From contig NC_071354.1 of the NCBI RefSeq assembly GCF_943734655.1, positions 3,631,001 through 3,695,000 of the forward strand: 64,000 nucleotides of DNA, in the 5' to 3' direction. The position numbers were made by a program, and so were the translations under genes. The DNA comes from Sabethes cyaneus (taxonomy: Eukaryota > Arthropoda > Insecta > Diptera > Culicidae). The notes under the pieces were generated by a model. It was not told the origin of the DNA, ran no database searches, and saw only the letters and a program-made list of their open reading frames with translations. This document shows, piece after piece, positions 1-12,776 of this stretch. How positions within the stretch are numbered: the stretch's first letter is position 1; each line of letters starts with the position of its first letter.

Positions 1-298
1 TGTTCCCATTTGGGTTAAGTTATTTTCCACTAATGTTGTGCAAAATGCTCAATCTCCTTAATAATTAAGGAAATTCAGGTAGAGCTAACCAGGGAGATGG
101 AGAGAAGTAAAGGTAAAGTGAACCGCTGAAGAAAGATAGGAGTAAAATAGTAAAACTTTTATTTAAATTTATAAATTCAAAAGGGAGAGAAAAACGTTTT
201 GGCGTCTTAATGTTAATATCTTGGTGATTCGACCATATTACAAACAAACAGATATCATCTATTCAAAAAGCAAAGCCGTGGGCTTAAACTGTCATTAG
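1..298. other. No gene recognised
   Basis: AT-rich sequence with no similarity I recognise and no reading frame of convincing composition. Confidence 0.4.
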
Positions 299-407
299 CA
301 CGGTCCTGCTAGGCAGCCATGTTTTTGCAGTCAACATCTAACCATTTGCGTAACTAAAACAGCATGACACCGCTATACGTTCTGTTCGTTTCACTCTGCA
401 AAGCCGG
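299..407. repeat. Dispersed repeat, copy 1 of a 109-bp pair
   Basis: This stretch matches 34939-35047 over the same length with only a few substitutions. Both start at CACGGTCCTGCTAGGCAGC and end at CTCTGCAAAGCCGG. Having two copies 34 kb apart in one orientation points to an interspersed repeat rather than a gene. The class is unknown; no terminal inverted repeat is obvious within the shared block. Confidence 0.75.
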
Positions 408-529
408 TATGCTGGCAGATGGGTAGTATTTTCAAACCTTAGCCAGATATTTGCAAATAATACCCACGCCGGCAGCAGATGTTGGCTACTGTCAAACACA
501 TTGAGTAGGGATAGGGTTGCCAGTCCCTT

Positions 530-725
530 GGCCATTAGACATTATTCTTCTTTATCGACAGACTTCGCAGCCGGCTGTTTAGAGTACAGGAAAATTACGG
601 GGCCAGTGTAACGATCCTACTGACTCTATCTAGCAAGTACCGCCTAGTCAAGATTCGAACATACGACGACTGGCTTGTTACACCAGCATCGTACTTCGAA
701 AACTGGGCGGTTAATATCATCTATG
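530..725 (-). mobile_element. tRNA-derived SINE (family 1), minus-strand copy
   Basis: Read on the minus strand this is a tRNA-like head followed by a unique body. The B-box-like motif (revcomp of ATTCGAACATACGAC) lies near 655-670. The body with GACAGACTTCGCAGCCGGCTGTT lies near 557-580. The same order occurs in the copy at 26130-26344, where target-site duplications fix the ends. The A-box side of this copy is degraded near 700-720. The boundaries are approximate. Confidence 0.7.
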
Positions 726-1387
726 CAGGCTGCGGGAACAATGAGGCCCTTAGTAGCGGTCGGTTTTTGACAACGGATTCCCGTTATAAATACTGCGCAT
801 TAGCTGTTTGATCTCGGGGGTTGGGTGTAGGTGGGTACGACTCTATGGTTTATAGCTTCTGTCGACTACCGCGATCGCCCATGTCGTGTTGCGCTCTATT
901 TACACTCTAGACCTATCTTGAGATAGTGCATTAAGGTCTGGGGGATGGAAGAAGAAACTTGTTCCATGGATCGAGCCAGTTGAGGACAATCGGTGTAAGG
1001 TAGGGCTGGTCTCCACTTCTTCACTATACTACATTTTACAATTCAACAAGTATAAAATGTCCAGGACAAAGCACATTCACAAATTCGATCTATCTATCCG
1101 TTTTACTCTTTCATCATTAACAAAATCATCGTGGACACCAACGCCACTGGACTATTCCGATCATTGTCATTGGTTCGTTTTCTCAGTCTTGGACGGATTT
1201 GGCTCTGACCTAGAGACCTTGGGACGTTTTCTTCTTTCTCTCATCAAACTTCGGTTAACGTAAAACCCAACACGAGTCATCAAGAGCAACAGCATCCCCA
1301 ATACGAATCCACAAGGAACCTCTTAAAAGGGCCCTGCACAGAATTTTATACGCTATTAAGCAACCAGCTGAATAACCAGAAAAAAAA
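726..1387. other. No gene recognised; possible LINE 5' debris
   Basis: No confident gene. The open frame at 1057-1263 (+) has no domain I recognise. It lies just upstream of a LINE endonuclease remnant, so it could be decayed LINE sequence. That is inference from position only. Confidence 0.3.
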
Positions 1388-1560
1388 CAATATGACAATC
1401 TGCAATCTGACTGCATCCGCTTATACTATCAGAATGTTAGAGGACTCTGCACTAAAGTTGATGACTTCTTCATCTCAGTTAGCGATACTGATTTGGAGCT
1501 TTTGCTAGGATGTGCGAAGTCTGTAAGTTAGTATTCGACCTTTGGCGACCGCTACAAACC
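1388..1560 (+). pseudogene. LINE endonuclease-domain remnant
   Basis: The translation contains a YYQNVRGL-like motif near 1423-1446, then a KVDDFF segment. This is the usual start of the apurinic-like endonuclease domain of Jockey-type ORF2 proteins. The similarity fades after about 1540, and no reverse transcriptase follows on this strand nearby, so it is a truncated decayed copy. The clade is inferred from the motif only. Confidence 0.6.
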
Positions 1561-1689
1561 TAACATACTCGGAGCGATGGAGATTAAAACACCTTCCAGT
1601 TGGTTTCCTTGGGACTACGCGATACTCCCGATAATCCCGAGCTGAGCACAATTCGACATTATGATATGATAAAATTTTGTCGCTCGTTT

Positions 1690-1870
1690 AATTCTATCAA
1701 AACTAGAGTACAGTACTAGTTTTTCAGCCTATTTCTATTTTCGACTTACCCTCTATATCTTGGGAGCAAAACTGTCCCTAATTCTTTCCAATATTTCAAT
1801 ATTCACTACTATTCTTGCACTTTCGTTTCGTGGTGACAAATTGGTTCTTCAGGCTTATGCAGCGTGAATA
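1690..1870. repeat. Dispersed repeat paired with 17455-17645
   Basis: Shared ordered blocks with the 17.5-kb copy include ACTAGAGTAC-G-ACTAGTT, TTCTATTTT, a TTGGGA block, a CCAATAT block and CTTTCGTTTCG. Divergence is considerable. Element class unknown. Confidence 0.55.
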
Positions 1871-4655
1871 CAGAGTAGGCTTAATAATTAAAAGCATGCT
1901 GAAAATAACATCCCATACCCTACTAGATACTAGGCATATCGCAGATAATTTAATAACTCGAAACAGATCTTCTCTTACTTGAAAACCAAATTGCATTATT
2001 TGTATATCATTCTGACCTCAGGCCGGCATAATCAAATATCGCTTGTCGAATATCCAACAGCGAACCCGAATGGTGACCGTAATTGTTCATAATTCAATGA
2101 AGGGGTAAAAGAATTCCGACTGTGCATGTATAAGAAAGTGGGTCAATCATCTGAAGGTCTCTTCTACGCTAGAAAACAAAGTTAGATTGTAATTTCCAAG
2201 CCAAGCACATGCTTTCGTGTCGTTACCAGCGAACGTCAAACCAGTCGAGCAAGATGATGTCATGAAAATGACCGCACAACTGCTAAACTAGTCACTAGTG
2301 ACAAATTGGCTATCATATATCATTTGATCACCAAATTTTCGGAGTTCTTGTTTTACCACAATCGAATAAGCTGTGATGGTAAATCAATGTTACATGAATA
2401 GAAAGACGTCCCGTTAAAAAATGAGCATACTTTGAAACCAAAAAACCGGTCAACATCCAAAGGGCAAGATCACTTTCAATTGGTTCTGGTTGAATGAATT
2501 CGTCGACGACGACGTCGCGCCGTCATCGTCAGCAGACCGAAACCGGCATATTTATGTCAAGTACCCACCTACTTTTTAACATCTTCATTCGAATCACTTG
2601 ACCTGGGAGAGATAGAAAGGGCTGGAACTGAACGCGACTGAGTCGTCTCGTTTTGCAACAATCGAAGAAAGCCGGACCGGGACAACTCACTCCGGAAGTA
2701 CGCGTGCGATGTTACACCCACCGGGAAACGACACGTATCGACGTCTGGTGCTGCAAATCGAATAAACTTCTGAACATTACATCACCGCTACAGCAACGCT
2801 GTAGCTGAAGCTCTGTAAAGTTCAGTTAATGACCCTGATTGAATCCGCGCAGATGATGTGATACTGCCTTGGCTGCCTAGTCATAATTCCACGGTGACGG
2901 CAACTGTGACGGTGAGGTCACCGTTTTGTTTTTTCTTCATGTATTCTCGCTGCAGATCGACCAATGCTAAAAATAAGCAACGACCATGAGTTGGGTACAA
3001 ATTCACAGAATTGTACGCTACATTCACAGATGGGATTTGGGAATCTGAATCCAAAATATAAGTCATTCTGGTTTGTTTGATTTGGGCACGTCATAAAGTT
3101 GAATGGGATGACATGTAGGCAAAGAATGTTCCATTTCCATGCCATAACTTTTCAAAACCATAATAGAGAAAGGCGGAAAAATTAATTTTCGCTCGGTATC
3201 ATTGTTTCAATCGTTGCCCTGATTAGGTGTCTATTTGTAGCTGCCTAATTGAATCAGAGTATTGCAGGTTTTGCTCTCCAACTTCTAACCAGATTAGGGT
3301 TTTCTCGCAAGCTAATTGCTTAGTTTGATAGACGAAACTCAATATGTTACCTTTCCCGGTGTAAGGATACAGTGACACTTGAATTCGACGACTATTTCAT
3401 ATGTTTTATGGCAATATCTGCATACCTGAAATTAAAGAGAAACAAAAGACGATTAGAAAATGTTCGAAGACTAATGAGTTTGAATTAATTTGAATTAAGC
3501 AGATATTTGATTAAAAAGAAGAGCGAAGAAACCTTTCTGAATGCTTTTTCCATTCAATCATAATCATGCTCACTACATACATTAAGTAATGACAACATTT
3601 AGTCAGCCAGGTAATCGGTGTCATTTCATTCAAATGTGGCACTTCCTCACTGGATAGAGTGCCGTTGCATCTACCTTACAGCGCCCGCTCTGCACGTGCA
3701 GAGCGTAAAGTACAAAACGAACAGTACGATTGCGGTAAACAACGATTAGGGACCCTCCGGATAGGCGCAGTCAGTCTAGCACCGCCTAACGGGTGCGTAA
3801 ATGTACGTGATCGAATATATGGGTTGAAGCTAACGGATGAAACATTCATGGATGGTGATTAGCGCGCACCTTTGAACAAGATCGCTGCTGGTTAACGACG
3901 TTAAATTTTCACCGTACCTGTTTACGTAATATGGAAATTATATCATAGGTATGAATGTTTTTGAAATTACATTTTCATTTTTAGAATTTGCTTGTTATGA
4001 AATTAACGCTATTGAACAGTGAATTGAAGCCCAATATAGCTGCATAAGGTGATTCAAATCATGAAGCGAGGTCCTCACGTAAATCGCTTTTATGAGAAAA
4101 GTTTAAGTATCTTTTTACTGGCCGGTTGTTTAATTGGCCTTACGTCTTATGACAAAGCCTGCATTAGTGGCTGGTATTGACATACTTATCGTTAGTTACT
4201 CTGAATAGTTTGGTTATGTTGATTATGTCTGAGAAGAAAAAAAAATGAACAAGGAACAAAAGATTGCCTAACGCAAACTGTATACGTCAATTATGAGGGC
4301 TTGCAAGTTGACAAACATGTTAAGCAACACTTGCATATCAATGAGTTCTCTCAAATTTCAGTGCATAACTCCAAAAACCTGCAACAGTAGAAAACCGGTA
4401 ATAAAAATATGGCAAATTTCAGCGGTCCCAAAGCGCTCCTTTGCGGTACACTAAACATATGGCACTTTCGTTACGGTTTTTGGAACGTCATTCCTGTGAT
4501 CTGTTGTGAACTTATTCAAGTGTTAATACATTTGGTTGTTCTTAACCAAAGAATTATCTCCAGATTATGTAGCATCTGCCAACTTACATGAGTATATTTT
4601 GTTGTTTCAAGCTGTTGAAGGCAGTTGTTTGATTTTTACAGATATATTTTTAAAA
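1871..4655. other. Intergenic, no gene recognised
   Basis: Reading frames here are short, overlap on both strands and show no domain I recognise. No RNA gene is evident. Parts may be old transposon sequence, but I cannot assign any. Confidence 0.35.
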
Positions 4656-4975
4656 GGTCTTGGAACGTCCAAAGTGTTTGCCTCAGCTAACTGAAGGCAA
4701 CTATTTTTACGCTAAATTTTATGTAACTTTTGAAATTTTTGTTTTTACGCAAATTTTGGACTTTGCGTGCTTGTTACAGCCGAATTTCCACAGTTTTTTT
4801 TTCGCGTATTTCAAAATTAACGTGTTTTTTCACGAATTTCGGAATTTACCCAGGTTCTCTTCGCGGAATTGTGGAAATAAAGCGACATTATGGAATTTCA
4901 CGCGATTTACGCGTATTTAGCAATTTGCGAGGTTTTATACGCGGAATGTTTTTAGTTGAGCTTTTTTGCGGTTGA
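4656..4975. repeat. Degenerate TTTACGCGAATTTCGG-type minisatellite
   Basis: Irregular repeats of ACGCG and AATTTCGGAATTTAC motifs run through this block. The same motif family is cleaner inside the MITE at 36084-36427, which suggests a decayed relative of that element. I do not see matching terminal inverted repeats here. Confidence 0.5.
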
Positions 4976-5019
4976 ACGAGATGACCTAGCATTTACGCAC
5001 ACTGATGACGAGTTTATTT

Positions 5020-5550
5020 GTTTTGTACCAGTCGTACGAAGACGTTAAGAAGGCTTTGCAGCTTGTAGCAATCTTCAATAGACTTTACACTGAGGAAGAG
5101 CTTTAAATCCTCTGCATACAGAAGTCTGCACCTCGAGATAACACAGCGCATACATCATTGAAAAGCAAAGGTCCAAGATTGCTCCCTTGCGAGACATCAG
5201 ATCGAGCACAGAATTGATTCAAAAGTGCGCTGCCCAGTCTGACAGAAAGACACCGGTTAACCAGCTATGACCTCGGCCAGTCCATAAAGGTCGGCACCAC
5301 ACCCATCCACCAAAAGTAAATCATGGTCCACACGGTTAAAAAGGACGTCTTCAGGTACCTGTAAATAGTATCCATTTGAGTGCCGTTTTCCATGTTTTGG
5401 ATGCAGAATGATGTGCACTCTGTGAGTTTTGCGGTTGTCGTCCGTCTCGGAAAAAATCCATGCTGGCCACAGGAAATGTGGCACTTTACTTCATGAAATA
5501 GAAGCTTCCATAGCCCTGCGATCACCTTTCTTGAAAACAGGAAACAAAAT
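5020..5550 (-). pseudogene. Jockey-like LINE reverse transcriptase remnant
   Basis: On the minus strand, fragments in several frames follow the order of a Jockey-type RT. A FNRVDHDLLL motif lies near 5330. A scar of the PQGSNLGPL motif lies near 5190. A LLYAEDLKLFL active-site block (one D replaced by E) lies near 5095-5130, followed by an ED/LQSLLN segment near 5060. Frameshifts and stops separate the pieces, so it is dead. Confidence 0.7.
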
Positions 5551-5696
5551 TTATTTAGTTGCAATTCATCACGAATTAAAATATTAAAGCGCACAAACGA
5601 AACCACTTGAGATTGTTACTTGTGAGTTCTTTACGTGAAAATACCGTGTACACATTTCAGCCCGGTTAGTGAACATTAACGAAGAAGGGCTAATAA

Positions 5697-5765
5697 AGAA
5701 CAGAAGGCCAAGTTTCAAAAACGGAGTGTAGCACCTAGGCTTTGCTTTGCTTTGAAGATTAAAGG
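5697..5765 (+). mobile_element. Fragment of SINE family 1 (3' part)
   Basis: The block with GAACAGAAGGCCAAGTTTC followed by ACGGAGTGTAGCACCTAGGC and CTTTGCTTTG matches, in reverse complement, the 3' body of the SINE copy at 18405-18535. The tRNA-like head is absent. Confidence 0.55.
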
Positions 5766-8700
5766 TTTGGTCAACGATCCTAGTCCGAATGTCAAGGACC
5801 TACTGGACTTTGGTATTGGCCGGTAGAGATACTGAACTGCAAGCAATCCTTTGCTATTTTTTTGTGTCGCCGGTTATAAACTGCCTTAATTGCAAGTAGT
5901 TGGGTTATACGGTCAGCTACTGTCGCAATAAGGTACGATACAGTAAGTACGGCAAAAATCAAGCGGATGACAACTGCGAGGAAGGCACAGAAAAGTACCT
6001 CTATTGTGGAGAGGGACTTTCGCGACACGCCCCACGTAAATGTTTGGTAACAGAATTAAGCATTTCTTTGTGCTGAAATGGACAAAAATGCCATTTCCAG
6101 TGACCAATCTCTTCGAAACCCTATGAAGGTTGGTCATCTGGCGAATTCGATTAAACTATTATCGTACTTATGGCTAACTGAGAGGCTATGGTAGTATTAC
6201 TCCCTCGTTTTTCTTTGTGAATCCTGGCTTACTTCTAATGACTTCTGATCTTAACTTCTATGGCTTTTAACAGATCAAGTTTTTAACAGACCAAGTTTTT
6301 AACAGGCCAAGATATTACGAATCCAGGCAACGTTTTATTATAACAGACCATAATTAATTTCGAATAAATAACTTTGACATTTTCCGCAGTTCGTTTCCCA
6401 ACCGCAACATAAGCACATAAACACAAACTGTGGGAGAGGAAATTTAAAAGGAATCCTTTCTTACTCGTACTCCCTTTCTCACTTATTTTTTTATTTTTTT
6501 ATATTAGTACGTAGCTGCTAACCCTTTGCTTATTAGCGCTCAGCTGTGTCTACAAATATCATATCAAAGACCCGCATCGCATGGGACGGTATGGCACAAA
6601 CCGTAGTAGAAACCGTACACACGAATGATGGAACGGACGGCGTGGAACCGTAGATGTGTGGGTAACCCCGGGTGGCATAACAGGTGCGCTTTCCAACCAT
6701 GTGACATTCCATTCGAGAGCTGGGCTTGTACCTGCTACCTGGCTGATGACAGGACGTTCTAAATTAAAACCGAACATTCAAAGTGAAAGGAAAGAGTCGG
6801 AAATACAACATTAGTATGCAGTACATTATAATTTAAACGAATTTTTGAGAAATTTTGTTTTTCATGAAATAATTTGTTTAAAGTGAACCACCCTGACTTT
6901 ATCTCTCAATAAGTTTGAACGTAAACTTTTCCCGATGCTCGTTTTGAACCCAGCAGAAGAAGAGACAGCCAGGCAGCCAGCGCAGCTATGTGAAACTGGC
7001 AGTAACAGTAAAATGCAGGAAATATGTGATCTTTTTTTATTACCGGGTCACGTCAGAAGCAGTTACCACTTCACGGAGTGGTGAATTTCTTGAATTCCCT
7101 GAGCATATACTGTACCACTCGTTCGTACGTCGCCGCGACGTGGCGCCCATATCGTACGAAACGAACGTAACAAGCGTTCTATAGTCTTGAAAGTGGGAAA
7201 CGTCCCACTCGAGGGGGAAATATGTATGCTCATTACATATGCTGGAAATTGAATATATATGACGACGTGTCAGTAGGAGGAAGTACGACCATAATGATTG
7301 TGCTGTATTAGCCGTTTGGAAACATGAACACCTGCCGCAGTAGCTTATGGTAGGGCCGTTCGTTGGGAGAAAACAAGGCCCGGCTGTGAATTTGATAGAT
7401 ATTGTGTTGTCATACCGTTCAGATGTTTTTTTGATCGAAACGTTTCGATTTTTGTAGTTTGCTTTATTAATCAAAAGCTTTAATACAAAAGGCAGAATAT
7501 AGCAAGAAAATATTTTTGCTTATGATAAAAACAGCCGTTATTTATAGTCTAATCTTTTGGTGTATACAATTGATGTCTGTGGTTGGAACGAGCATTTGTG
7601 AATTTGCATTGGTAATTTTTAGTGCCTTATTTTGCCACAGGCAAATCAAAGTTTCCTTTGCAAACCTCTAACAACAAGCTAACCTAGCCTAACCTAACGT
7701 TTATTTTGTTCGAGCTTAAAATGAAATGCAAATTCTGCGTCATCTCATGTCTGATAGTTCCCTCAAAACATTTGTTCTCTATTTTCACCATTGCGCGCCC
7801 CGAACGTGGCGTGCGAATATCGTTTAGCCCAAAAAGCAATTTACATTTCTCTGGTGTGGTGCCACATCGATTTATGTAACAGATTGCAGACAGCAGTTTG
7901 AGCCCATCCCAGCCAAGGGCCAGGTTCGTCGTGCGTTTCCAATTGGATTAATTTAAATAAAAATGACTTCTAATAGCTTTACGCAAATTACTTCACGCTA
8001 AGCTGGTTTCCCCTGCGGTACGGATGAAGACAGTCACCAACCGGCTTGCGTTGCGATACGGATGGAAGCCCAAAATTTCACTCCCCGGGTTGTTTCCGTG
8101 CACATTGCAAGCTCCAATCGTGCCGGAAAACAACCAGCCACAACATTTAATCCGTCCCAATTTGCCCTAACATTTCAGCTTTTCCGTTGAATTTATCTTC
8201 TCGCCGGCTTACAAAGTGGGATAAGCGGCTGTTCGGGCTGATCAACATCATCATCACCAGCATGATCATCGTTGCAGTGCATCCCCGCGGATAGACGGAA
8301 ATAAACGAGGAAGGAAGAACATCATCTCCGCCTGGTGCGGTTGTCTTCTCTTCCTACTCAGCTCAGACTCAAGCAGACTTTGTTGCAACCGGTCGGTCGG
8401 TGGTTCTGTTTTGGCGTGGTTTGTTTGATTTATGCTAAAATATTACTGACTCTGTCGGGTAAACAACAAGCAGACAGATAAACAACAGTTGAAGTGACAC
8501 ATTCTAGTCGCTCCAGGCGATTGGAATAACAAATACAAAATTGGGACAGTGGCTGGAAGCGGCGGTACAAAGATTTTTGTTTTAATTTCTATTTTATAAG
8601 GGACTCACCGTCTACAGTAGCGCAAGCCATATCAAATCATACAAATACAAAATACCTCGGCATTGTTTGTTGTTTTATGCATATCCACTCCTAACTGTAC

Positions 8701-8865
8701 CTTCCACCAGTGTTGAATGGAAGTAGAAGTAAAGGATATGGTTTTTTGGGGTGCACGATTGAGTGCGCAGACGATTACTACCTAGCTGTTGATTGAGTTT
8801 ACCCTTTACAATTTTATCTTTTTTCTTACAGAGGTAGATTTTCTACATTTTTTTTAGGTAAATCA
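5766..8865. other. Intergenic, no gene recognised
   Basis: Three kilobases with no convincing coding frame. The 144-codon minus frame at 7040-7474 is compositionally unremarkable and matches no family I know. GC content rises around 8.0-8.5 kb without an identifiable exon. Confidence 0.35.
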
Positions 8866-8870
8866 TGTGT

Positions 8871-8912
8871 TGTCCATCGCTAGAACTGTTTTATTCGATG
8901 CTTCCTATAAAA
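8871..8912 (+). promoter_or_regulatory. U6 promoter: PSE-like element and TATA box
   Basis: The block TCCATCGCTAGAACTGTTT at about -64 to -45 is repeated upstream of the 17-kb U6 gene and, more degraded, upstream of the 18-, 23- and 24-kb U6 relatives. This marks it as the proximal sequence element. A TATAAAA box lies at 8906-8912, about 30 bp upstream of the RNA start. PSE plus TATA is the known layout of insect RNA polymerase III snRNA genes. Confidence 0.85.
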
Positions 8913-8936
8913 CGAACCGAACAAGCTGGAAGAATT

Positions 8937-8953
8937 GTCCTTGCTTCGGCAGG

Positions 8954-8993
<40 letters not shown>

Positions 8994-9044
8994 GGCCCCT
9001 GCGCAAGGATGACACGCAAAATCGTGAAGCGTTCCACATTTTTT
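8937..9044 (+). ncRNA. U6: U6 spliceosomal snRNA, intact copy 1
   Basis: This is a near-perfect insect U6 snRNA. It has a 5' stem-loop with a CUUCGG-type loop, the AUACUAAAAUUGGAACGAU block, the ACAGAGA box that pairs with the 5' splice site, the AGC triad (GAUUAGCAUGG) that pairs with U2, and the internal stem-loop CCCCUGCGCAAGGAUGACACGC. It ends in a T-run that terminates RNA polymerase III. Relative to the 17-kb copy the 5' stem carries a paired change (U-A here, C-G there), as expected of a folded RNA under selection. Promoter elements are correctly spaced, so I judge it functional. Confidence 0.95.
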
Positions 9045-10540
9045 GCAGAATTCCCAAACGTTCATTCAATAATCAAATTACGGCACTCATCATTTCGCTA
9101 ATGTAAAATGTCAGTGATTAAATTTCCGTATTATCAGTGAGCATAAATTGTCGATAACTAACTTTTAGCTATAGTACTCTCAGGAGTCAGGGGTAAACCC
9201 ATGTTGGTAACTGTTGTACCCGTCGTCCTCATCAATTTCCAGCAGACACGACGAATCAACATTGCATCGTCGTTCGTTGGCGTCACTATTACTAGACGGG
9301 AACTAATTCCTTCTGCTTTTGGGTGACCGGGAAGAACCGGAAGGGCAACGGTAGACGGTATGACACGAAAGTCAAAACACACGGACGGGAGCCGAAAGGC
9401 TCGCCTGGCCTGCCCGATGCGTTCTGTTCGTGCGAGAGCATCGGCAGACCGACAATGTTGAAGTGTTTTAAAAATGTTGCAGACGACATATCGACAGCAA
9501 CGACGATGACTAAGACGACGACAACGACAACGACGGCAACGGGAGGCGGTGATGTAAGCGTGCCACGCCATAGACTCGTATCCGTTCATCAGCAAACTGT
9601 TGGTGGTTATTAAAGATGAATGTGTTAGCGTCACGAGAGCAGGCACACTCATCGGAAGAGGAGACCGATCGGATGGGAAAGGCAGATTGTGGACGTGAAC
9701 ATGCACTTCGTTCGTTCGTTGGAGACCAACCCTTTTTGTGCACCAGTCATATTAGACTCCGTTCCAATTGTCTGGAAATGAAATATGTACTGCTTCCATA
9801 TTATTTCTGACTGAAGCTCGGCTAGATGACATTTCTAAATGCTTTCCATTCTTGTGATTTCCCATTTGCCCGGCGATTATCGTCATTTTGTGACGCGCTA
9901 TTGAATTATTTATGATGACGGAAGTGCTTCATGTGGAGCTCAAATATCCAGTAAATTAAAACATTCCCGACTGGTTCGTGTCATTCCAAAAAGCCACCCG
10001 GTGGCATAGGACAGTAAAATCCGCACTAGGAAGTCATATGTAAAAGTGTTATTCCTTCCTCTCAACCCATTGTGGTTGAAGCGGTGAAGCCTCGTATTCT
10101 GACAGCATAAATTCGAAATCATTTTGAGGTTTGTCTAGACACTTTTAATGAAAGGTTGTCGAACATAATCATGTTTCAGGTGTGAGTAGAAGTATTTGCA
10201 CCTTTACGCAATTTACCACTTAAAACCAATTAAATTTAGGTTAGTTTACCAAATTTACATATTTTTGAGTAAATATTTCGAATGAATTTTGGAGTGAATT
10301 TAATTCTTCACCAAATGCACGACTGTCTGCAGCTATTCTGACAATTATCAAATGGATATCTGTGCCAGCAAAGTACCTCGTTTTTTATTTCTAACTAATT
10401 TCTTATAAAACTAACACTCTAATAACAACTCCTGAAGTCGATGCAATACCTCTTGAAAAGGGCTTCGAAATTTTAACGCCTAATTATAGGTTGTAAACAG
10501 TACCAGTTTATTAAACCCTGGAAGAACAATGAGTTGGTAT
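9045..10540. other. Intergenic; low-complexity ACG-rich patch at 9490-9540
   Basis: The frames at 9158-9706 (-) and 9323-9613 (+) overlap each other and are driven by an ACG/ACA-rich stretch that gives poly-Thr or Cys-Arg runs. Neither has a domain, so I do not call a gene. The rest is AT-rich with no recognised feature. Confidence 0.4.
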
Positions 10541-10544
10541 TTCA

Positions 10545-11840
10545 AGGCATTTCAATTTCAAGTCCGCTTCTTCTTCTTCTAGTAGCATAGAACGCCGTGG
10601 AAACTTTTACCGTATCAAGAATTCCTCTCCACAGTACTCGATCCTGGGCTACTCGTTCCCAATTCGTTGAGCGTTTCGACAGACGCAAGTCGGCTTCAAC
10701 CTGGTCAAACCATTCAGTACGTTGCGCCACTCTATTCTTGGTGCCGGTGGGGTTCTTGAAGAAAACGGATGTCACAGAACAGTCGCTTGACATCCTTGCT
10801 ACTTCGCCGGCCCACTGTAGTTTTCCAACTTTCGTTAGTAGTAAGAGTGAAATCTCTCCAGTAGTAGTCCATACGCCTACGCCTCTCTGCGCTATCCGTT
10901 TGTACGCCGCCATCCGCAACACCTTTCATTCAAATACGGCAAATGCATGTATGTCCGTAAGGTTACTGTCTCGAATCCGTAGAGGACTACCGGTCTGATT
11001 AGCGTTTTGTACACCGTCAGCTTCGTGCGGCAGCCTGACTGAAGCGTCTTGCGGAGAGAAAAGTAGACTCGGCTTCCAGCTTGAATGCGTCGTTGAATCT
11101 GCTACCTTACTTGTATTGTTGTCGGCGGCGACCAGCGGTTCCTAATATACCAACTCATCAACCCCTTCCAGCTCATCGTCGTTAATAGTCACAGTCCGTG
11201 GGAGGCAAACGTTGTTTTCTCTGAAGCCTCTTTCTTTCCACATATTTGTTTTTTTTGACGCATTGATTTGTAACCTAATTCTCCTAGCCGCTGTTTTATG
11301 TGTGGCGTAGATTACTGAAAATCATTCCTCTCGTTTCCATGCTCACTCGCCGGATCACACCTTTAATAGCGATGCAGAATAGCATACAGGACAGTCCATC
11401 TTCTTACCACAACCCTTTGAGGGATTTGAAGGGACTCCAGAGTTGCTTTCATCAGCCGCCGTTCCCATTCTCGTGCATTACCTGGCATAGCTGTTCGCTC
11501 TCGACTGTATCATATGCTGCCCTGAATTCCACGAAAATATTATGCGTGGGCACGTTAGTACTCCCGATATTTCTATTTAGCAGATTCGTCGAAGACTTGA
11601 AATTTGATCCGTAGTAGCACGAGCCACCATAAACGGGGCAAATCACACCTTCCATCCATTCCTCCGGTAGCTTCTCCTCATCTAGAATTCTTGAAATTAT
11701 CCGGTGAAGTGCTGTTGCTAATGGTGCCTGGAGTTGATTCTTTAGACAGCTTTCCTTTTTATTTAATTTCAGCAATTTTTCACCGTATCTTTTTGAAATT
11801 GGGAGCCGGCAGGCTGTTATCGTTTTGTAGGCACTCCTAG
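10545..11840 (-). pseudogene. LINE-A remnant (RT and C-terminal domain, no RNase H)
   Basis: On the minus strand, fragments in different frames follow a common arthropod LINE protein order. An IISRILDEEKLPEEWMEG block lies near 11650, an AAYDTVESEQL block near 11520 and a VLRMAAYKRIAQRG block near 10900. The C-terminal WAGEVARM...EWFDQVEADLR...RVLWRGI segment lies near 10600-10820. Multiple stops and frameshifts show it is dead. Related LINE-A pieces occur at 19.1, 20.2, 47.4, 55.1 and 58-59 kb. I do not assign a named clade. Confidence 0.75.
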
Positions 11841-11954
11841 GTTAACTTCCGTTCCGTCGCCTTCTGTTATAAAGCTTGCTTCAGATATTGGAACAAAAAC
11901 AATTGCGTGTAGTTCCGTTATTTATTACTGAATTCAAGATCTTTTCTTACACAA

Positions 11955-12776
11955 ATGTAGCATATTCTTATATCTTATTCCACCAGGTCTTCATCTGATT
12001 AATGTCTTTAACAACTTTTATCTTTGCCTTGAGTCTCCTCTTCATGATTGTCCAGTATTTCTCAAGGTCTTTCGGAACAAACTGGACCCCTTTCTCTGCA
12101 TACCATTCTTGAACGACTTTGCTTTAATGACAGCTTACCAAATCTGGCCTAAACATCACGAGATCGTGGTGGAAGCGAAAGAACGGCAAAATTCGTTTTT
12201 GGAGACACTCCTTTTGGAACAGTTCCGACGTTATTGTCTTATTTGTAACGAAAACTTTCGTTTTTCCGCCACACCTGCAAATGCCCTGTCAAATCATAAA
12301 TTTTCGTGCAAATTTGTCGGCAAAAACAAATTTAAATTTGCTTGGAACATCCCGCCGAGCCGTTGCCAAGTAAAATTTTTGACCTGGCATTTGCCCGAAG
12401 TCGGCCTTGACACAGGTTTCACCGTCCATCAGAAGACACCCGTCGAACTTGGTTAGCACCCGGTCGTATAGCTTTCGAGCACGGATTTTGGCCGCACTAT
12501 TCTGTTTTATGGTTCGGTTTGACTGTTTGCTAGGTCGATACCGCAAACCGTCTTCAAAATCTTACCACGCAGTTTCCAGTCGACAGTTCCACTCCGATGA
12601 TTAGCTGGAGGCTTCCGAATCGTCGTCAATGTTTCCTCATACCGTTTGATAACGCGCCATACGGTATTTCTGGGCAAATTCAGCTGTTTAGTTAGCCTAG
12701 ATGGGGACCACAATGGATTTTCCAAATAACTGTGTACAATTTTTCCCTTCTTTCGGCTTCCAAGTTGTTTGTTTAC
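11955..12776 (-). pseudogene. Tc1/mariner transposase remnant (ITmD37E-like)
   Basis: The minus-strand translation gives a helix-turn-helix segment (LTKQLNLPRNTVWRVIKRY, near 12640-12700). A KIRARKLYDRVL block follows, then the first catalytic Asp in LLMDGETCVKADFGQ near 12400-12450. Further on are a PDLVSCH second-Asp region near 12135 and a LEKYW third-acid region near 12055. The stretch between the second and third acidic residues is shortened, and there are frameshifts, so it is inactive. It abuts LINE sequence on both sides: RT at 12777 and LINE-A below 11840. Confidence 0.8.

Noticed and set aside
6743..6790. Another hammerhead-like CTGATGA word
   Set aside because: No GAAA with a closing stem II and no pairing stem I follow it; chance heptamer.
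9158..9706. 182-codon minus-strand and 96-codon plus-strand frames next to U6
   Set aside because: They overlap each other and are dominated by ACG-rich low-complexity sequence; no family resemblance.
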